NCBI GenBank assembly: GCA_028097405.1
Contig: JAOHEK010000018.1
Coordinates: 1-59,973 of the forward strand
DNA from: Paracoccaceae bacterium
Lineage (GTDB): Bacteria; Pseudomonadota; Alphaproteobacteria; Rhodobacterales; Rhodobacteraceae
Length of the DNA: 59,973 bases
Direction: 5' to 3'
Under the pieces are notes generated by a model. It ran no database searches, was not told where the DNA came from, and saw nothing but the letters and a program-made list of their open reading frames with translations. Position 1 is the stretch's first letter; each line of letters begins with the position of its first letter. Shown here one piece after another: positions 59,310-59,973 of this stretch. A program made the position numbers and the translations under genes.

Positions 59310-59973
59310 TGGATATCGGCACAATCTCAATCGTTCTTATGCTGGGTTTGCTTGTGCTTTTAACCATCGGAATGCCCCTTGGTTTGGCCTCGGCTGTATT
59401 GGCCGTACTTGTGCTGATTATGAAGTTCGAGCCAACACTTCTGATGCAGCCTTGGACTTTTGGCGAGGGGATATTGACCGGACGACCCGGATCGGGGCCG
59501 CTGAATATCTTGGCCCAGAAGGTTTACGGGCTACTCACCGATTACGTCCTTATATCTATCCCGTTATTCATATTCATGGCGTCCTTGTTAGAACGCTCAG
59601 GCATCGCGAAAGACATGTATTCTTCGCTAAGCGTCTGGCTGAACCGCACGAGGGGCGGCATTGCCATCGTCACGTCGATCATGGCCGTCATCATGGCGGC
59701 TATGTCGGGCATCATTGGCGGCGAAGTCGTGTTGTTGGGCCTGATCGCGCTGCCGCAGATGTTGCGGCTTGGGTATAACCAGAACCTTGCGATTGGCACA
59801 ATCTGTGCTTCGGGTTCGCTTGGCACGATGATCCCGCCGTCGATTGTTTTGATCATCTATGGTCTGATCACGGAAACCTCGATCAAAGCGCTGTTTACGG
59901 CGGCGTTTTTGCCGGGCTTTATGTTGGCGTCGTTTATCATCATTTATATTATCGTGCGCACGCAGCTTCATCC
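59309..59973 (+). CDS. dctM: TRAP transporter large permease, DctM (cut by window end)
   Basis: The frame is open from ATG 59309 to the window end, 221 residues of an expected 430 or so. It begins MDIGTISIVLMLGLLVLLTI. It includes DctM features such as GMPLGLASAVLAVLV, YVLISIPLFIFMASLLERSG, GGIAIVTSIMAVIMAAMSGI and SLGTMIPPSIVLIIYGLITE. It is the sodium-driven transport subunit working with dctP and dctQ. The remainder lies outside the window. Confidence 0.92.
   Translation, partial: MDIGTISIVLMLGLLVLLTIGMPLGLASAVLAVLVLIMKFEPTLLMQPWTFGEGILTGRPGSGPLNILAQKVYGLLTDYVLISIPLFIFMASLLERSGIAKDMYSSLSVWLNRTRGGIAIVTSIMAVIMAAMSGIIGGEVVLLGLIALPQMLRLGYNQNLAIGTICASGSLGTMIPPSIVLIIYGLITETSIKALFTAAFLPGFMLASFIIIYIIVRTQLH

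Overview
The window looks like a chromosome segment of a marine-type alphaproteobacterium of the Rhodobacteraceae (Roseobacter group). This is inferred from gene content and order: a periplasmic formate dehydrogenase cluster with DUF3305/DUF3306 and TorD genes, monomeric NADP isocitrate dehydrogenase, ProX/ProW/ProV quaternary-amine uptake, TRAP transporters, and an extragenic repeat containing ATATTTTTGGCCAGATGAAG. No database search was possible, so family names come from recognising sequence motifs.

Layout. (1) 1-5426: the tail of an IS30-type transposase at the window edge, tRNA-Ser(GCT), a stand-alone ispD, a galactose/arabinose 1-dehydrogenase-like gene, and a divergent amidase / glutamine-synthetase-like pair. 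(2) 5436-14704: a carnitine or gamma-butyrobetaine island with a GlxA/CdhR-type AraC regulator, acyl-CoA dehydrogenase, ADP-forming acyl-CoA synthetase, a very CaiD-like crotonobetainyl-CoA hydratase and a dehydrocarnitine-type BKACE. These face a ProX-ProW-ProV importer. (3) 15063-17956: a small secreted protein of unknown function and monomeric icd.

(4) 18275-34396: a large formate dehydrogenase region. A left-pointing operon (DUF6494, Mrp/ApbC, biotin/lipoate-ligase-like DUF4444, DUF6505), a cytochrome c joined to a shortened TupA-like domain, and a left-pointing polyferredoxin precede one long rightward operon. That operon holds DUF3305, DUF3306, torD, a small Tat protein, fdhA, fdhB, fdhC, a secreted WD40-cytochrome c, a 42-residue membrane peptide and tupB-tupC-tupA, and ends at a clear stem-loop. 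The tungstate importer in this operon suggests a tungsten enzyme. (5) 34421-39740: a SCO protein with two Cys-containing periplasmic proteins of unknown function, then a PP2C phosphatase and a membrane Ser/Thr kinase.

(6) 39987-59973: sugar-acid and peptide-type catabolism. It holds an isopropylmalate/tartrate-dehydrogenase-like gene, a leftward operon (M20 amidohydrolase, oligopeptide-type ABC transporter, aldehyde dehydrogenase, SDR, uronate dehydrogenase), two sugar-isomerase TIM barrels, a beta-hydroxyacid dehydrogenase, KDG kinase, a GntR/FCD regulator, an enolase-superfamily acid-sugar dehydratase, KduD and a TRAP transporter cut by the window end. Palindromes near GTTTTGTCTGACAAAAC and TTTGGTCATACCAAA probably mark the GntR regulon. 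Two genes here are frameshifted in poly-G/C tracts, and a third tract of ten G lies in a ribosome binding site.

The most unusual items are the TupA-like/cytochrome c chimera with its surrounding formate dehydrogenase accessory module, the CoA-dependent betaine route lacking the usual carnitine dehydrogenase, and the cluster of homopolymer tracts in the sugar-acid genes.
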